From Nissolia schottii (lineage: Eukaryota; Streptophyta; Magnoliopsida; Fabales; Fabaceae): a stretch of DNA of 64,000 bases. Shown here piece after piece: positions 60,690-64,000 of this stretch (position 1 is its first letter; each line of letters starts with the position of its first letter). Under the pieces are notes generated by a model that made no database searches, was not told where the DNA came from, and worked only from the letters and a program-made list of their open reading frames with translations. The stretch lies in assembly GCA_003254905.1 (NCBI GenBank), contig QANU01020341.1, positions 84,635 to 148,634 of the forward strand, written 5' to 3'. The position numbers and the translations under genes are program-made.

Positions 60690-62479
60690 AGCATGATCTA
60701 GAACATCTCGGCCTCATTCGGTTAATATGCTCGCGTGCTAAAAGTGCTGAGCTAAAACATTGTGGACTTTAAAGGACCATTACAACTCAGAAGACGTTAC
60801 AGTATAAGAGTAAAAGCTGATAAATGAAGTTATTGAAACGTTACATCTCAGCCTAACAACCACTTTACAACTTCTAAGTCACTCGAGATAAAAGCTCTAT
60901 TATATACTTTATCATAGTATGCATGTGCTTACTTAAGCTTTAGAATAACCTTGCAAGTACCACCTTTGACATATTGCTGTTACCACTACCTTCGTGCCGA
61001 CTTACCATTCCAAGCCTTACATATTAATACATCTATGATAGGTAAACTCACTCCAATCTGACAACTTGACAAATTACCTACAACAGTTACTGTTACAAAC
61101 TATTTGGCCAGTACCGAGATGGCTCGTAACTTAGTTCCTGAGTACAAGTCGGGAGCTTAAGATGATGAACTTTGTCTTCAGTCTTGATCGGAATTAGGAC
61201 GGCAGCGGGGTACCTGCAAAAGGCACTCTGACGCCCAAGTAAGTTTTTGTTGTATATAGGTATTAGAAATGAAAAAAGTGTACCTCTTGTATGCTATGTT
61301 TCTGCATTATATAGCTAGTGCATGTACCTAGTCATTTGTAGGTAGTTAATGTGTGTAACAACTCATAATTGAATGTAAATGGGTTGTTTTGAAGCCTTGA
61401 TGAGGTTATTGAAATGTATAACCTCAATTATAAATGTGTGGGTGACTATTTATGACTTTTGTTATTGTGTAAAGATCACTGTTCCTGGACTAGATAATCC
61501 CGAGATAGTTGATACTCAAATTGGTTGCCCCGAGATGTGATGAGGAATGACATATCATGCATTCTTGTCAATCTTGGTACCAAGAGTTGTAAGTCAAGAC
61601 TAAGTTAAGTTCGTAACATTAAATCCCCAAGTTGACATGTGTTTGTAAAGCACATGCCGAGTTATGTGAAACTAAATCAAATGTCACAAGATCCTGACAT
61701 GATTACCATATGCACATCCATCATGACTTTTTTCGGGAACCGATGCTTGATGTGATTGTAGCAGGTTTCGGTTTCCTCTTTTTACCCCTTCTTTTAGCGA
61801 TGCTTTTTACCAAATTGCCCCTTAACATTTAGTATTCTGTGCTAACTTCTCAAGGAAGTTTTATGACTTCTGCCCATTTTGGATTCCACCCATTTCACTT
61901 CCGAAAACTCCTCCTTCCATCTTCTGCAAAACTCCTCTTCTTCCCTCACTATTCTGAACTTTGTTCTGCGGGGTGTTTCATTGGATTTATGGAGAATCAA
62001 TGTTGACGCTTCATCAAAACCCCCACACTTCACACCATTTCTGTTTCCTTCATCCTCCTTTGAGTATCTTCTTCAATTTTTTTCTTCTTTTACTTGTCAT
62101 AAAATGTTGTATGCTTTCATTATTTGCTTCTAGAAAATCTGCTGGATAATTGCTTTGTGATTTTGTTTCTGGAAAAAACATCTGTGAGCCTGTTGAAATT
62201 ATTTCCATCTTCCACCAACTGAAAAAATTCCCTTTCTAGAAAACATATTGTTTGGGTTTATAAATGTTTATATGATGAATAATTTGAAGAACACATAGGG
62301 TAGTGATAGGTTTGTCAGGGGAACCATAGTGTGTTTATTTATGTGTTATAATCTTGCAGTATCAAATTGACTTGTGTCAATTACCATATGTCAGTCCTCA
62401 CGTCTCTAGGGTTTGGTTCCCTTTTTTTTGTTTAGGTAATTATGGGCAGAGCTATACCCCCTAGACTTCGTCATCCATG
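60690..62479. other. Probable non-coding part of a large transposon
   Basis: GGCAGCGGGGTACCTGCAAA, then AGGCACTCTGACGCCCAAGT at about 61200-61245, is a phrase I associate with legume transposons that carry gypsy-type (Transposase_28) genes, and such a gene follows at 62480. No complete gene is seen. Termini were not found and may lie beyond 64000. Confidence 0.45.
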
Positions 62480-63524
62480 TCATGCTGAGGATGCCGAGAA
62501 GTATATAATTGGGTAAAGCAAGAAGTCCTAATGATGTTAACTAACATGGAAGAGGAGCACATAAACTGTTTCGACTTGCTTGGTGGAGTAAGTCGGGAAA
62601 AAGATTTTGCTACCGAGTTCATCACCATGCCAGCCTCTCCTGATGAGCATATATGTTTCTCATACAATAAAGGAGATATTCCTTACATGTATATGTATGA
62701 ATCCTTTTTCAATGTCATAGGTTTGAGATTACCCTTTAGCGACTTTGAACTTTCCTTTTTAGAGGTGACTGGAATAGCTCATTCTCAACTTCATCCCAAT
62801 AGTTGGGCCTTCATCCTTGCCTTTGAAGCCTTATGTGAACATCTCAATCTCCCTCTCACTCTGAATGTCTTCTTTAGCCTATTCCACTTTTACAAGTACG
62901 AAGATGGGAAAAAAGGTTGGACCTCACTAAAAGGTAGAAAAAATATGTCATTTTTCAAGTTGTTCGAAAGTTCCTTCCATAACTCCTTCAAAATTTGATT
63001 GTTTTGAAGTGTATTTTGGAGAAGGAGTGCACCCCTACTTTTTTGCTGTTCACATCAAGCCACTCTTCTCATTCTGTTGGAATAAGAACTATATTTGCCC
63101 AGATCTAGATCCCAATATGTCAGACTGGGAAAAAGCATTTGTTACAGGACTTGTTGAGGCTTTCCACAATGACCTATTTCTCACCAAATGTTTTAGTCTA
63201 GAACCAGAACAAAAAAAGAGCTTATATCGGTAGATTTACCTGACTTGCATGTATTTTTCATAACTTATGATTATTGAACATATCTTATTTGTTGTTTTCT
63301 TTTCAGTTGAGATGACCAGCAAGATTACCAGCTTTGCTGACATCAAAGCGTTAAAGGTTGCTTCTGTCGGACCTAGGAAATTGCCCAGTTGCTCCGGTCC
63401 TTTTGCTCCTCCTGCAAAGTCTGTAGCTCCTTCGAAGAAAAAGACCTTAAAGCAAAAGAAACCTTTGGAGACTGTCATCGAATTGTCCTACCAACCTCAC
63501 TCCTCCATAGGCGAAGATAAATGA
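62480..63524 (+). pseudogene. Broken Transposase_28 / putative gypsy-type transposon gene
   Basis: Three coding blocks in order. 62480-62998 reads WVKQEVL, then LRLPFSDFELSFLEVTGIAH and LHPNSWAFILAFEALCEHLN, LNVFFSLFHFYK; 62990-63235 continues in another frame (FDCFEVYFGEGVHPYFF, CPDLDPNMSDWEKAF, CFSLEPEQKKSLYR); after a possible intron, 63306-63524 reads EMTSKITSFADIKALKVASV with a Lys/Pro-rich end. The SWAFxxAFE-LCE stretch is typical of the plant putative gypsy-type transposon domain (Pfam Transposase_28). An early in-frame TGA near 62485 and a frameshift near 62990 show it is dead. No reverse transcriptase or integrase is visible in the window. Confidence 0.75.
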
Positions 63525-64000
63525 CCAACGCCCAAGTTTATCTTTAACCGAAATATCAAGCCCTCTCAGATCGTGAAATCACTTTTCTCATCTCGAGACA
63601 AGTAATATCTTGAGAACAAAGACTGAGCTGACATGCTATTAGTGGGCATGCGTTCTACCTTACGCAGCATACTAATACTCCAAAAATTTTACAAAGATAC
63701 AGAGTCTTTGGAAAAACGTTTCAATGCTTTAAGTTTTTTGGGGCTGAGTAAAAAGGACTATTTAATAGATAATTAATTTAAATCGGGTGGAGTATTTAAT
63801 ATGGTAGTAATTTTACACTCAACTGTGCCAAGGTTATAATCACGTGAGAGTAATTGGACTTGCAGCTACTTTTGTACAAAAAGATTCAAGACATGTTTTC
63901 AATACGCCCCTCAACTGCCAAGGCCAATTGAGGATGTTGGTGGCATATAAAAGAATGTAATAATTTCTAAAGAATAGTAATTCTAAGTCTTTGTTAATCA
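63525..64000. other. Right end of window, likely transposon tail
   Basis: No gene is recognised. Probably continuous with the transposon-like sequence to the left. Confidence 0.4.

Overview
The window is nuclear DNA of a flowering plant. Evidence is spliced genes with GT/AG introns, AT-rich intergenic DNA full of small transposons, a plastid-targeted enzyme, a plant canonical histone H3 and tandem UDP-glycosyltransferases. Element types and gene structure fit a legume such as soybean (Glycine), but species is an inference. One assembly gap (1260-1746) is present.

Genes, left to right: the 3' part of a serine carboxypeptidase-like gene (60-413, +, last exon not visible); an intronless exocyst EXO70 gene, probably EXO70D class (9751-11769, +); a four-exon mitochondrial-type glycine-rich RNA-binding protein (17959-19923, +); a twelve-exon KH-domain protein RIK (21844-29621, -); an intronless histone H3.1 (33924-34334, +); a fourteen-exon plastid-type alpha-amylase with a long N-terminal coiled coil (36354-46583, +); and two tandem UGT83A-like glycosyltransferases (49532-51916 and 54632-56280, +). 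All reconstructed multi-exon genes keep an open frame across every junction. They are independent genes, not a pathway cluster, apart from the UGT pair, which is a tandem duplication.

Mobile DNA is the main structural theme. Two elements have clean hAT hallmarks with perfect 8-bp target duplications (32490-33372; 41968-42606). A 1304-bp Pack-MULE with a perfect 9-bp target duplication (43337-44640) sits in an amylase intron and carries a broken LRR receptor ectodomain copied from a BIR-type gene. Numerous foldback/MITE-like elements occur, including one directly upstream of the first UGT and another inside its intron. Two copies of an unnamed dispersed element with an internal ~121-bp tandem array lie 27 kb apart (about 2830-3895 and 29940-31225). 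A decayed plastid 23S rRNA fragment (15228-15545) is bracketed by ~49-bp inverted repeats, which suggests organellar DNA carried in a TIR element. The right end (from about 60.7 kb) looks like part of a large transposon with a broken Transposase_28/gypsy-type gene.

Most notable protein-level points are the coiled-coil/amylase fusion with a full GH13 catalytic triad, the loss of the catalytic-relay Asp in the first UGT (Thr119) while its tandem partner keeps it (Asp114), and two in-frame internal repeat expansions in RIK.
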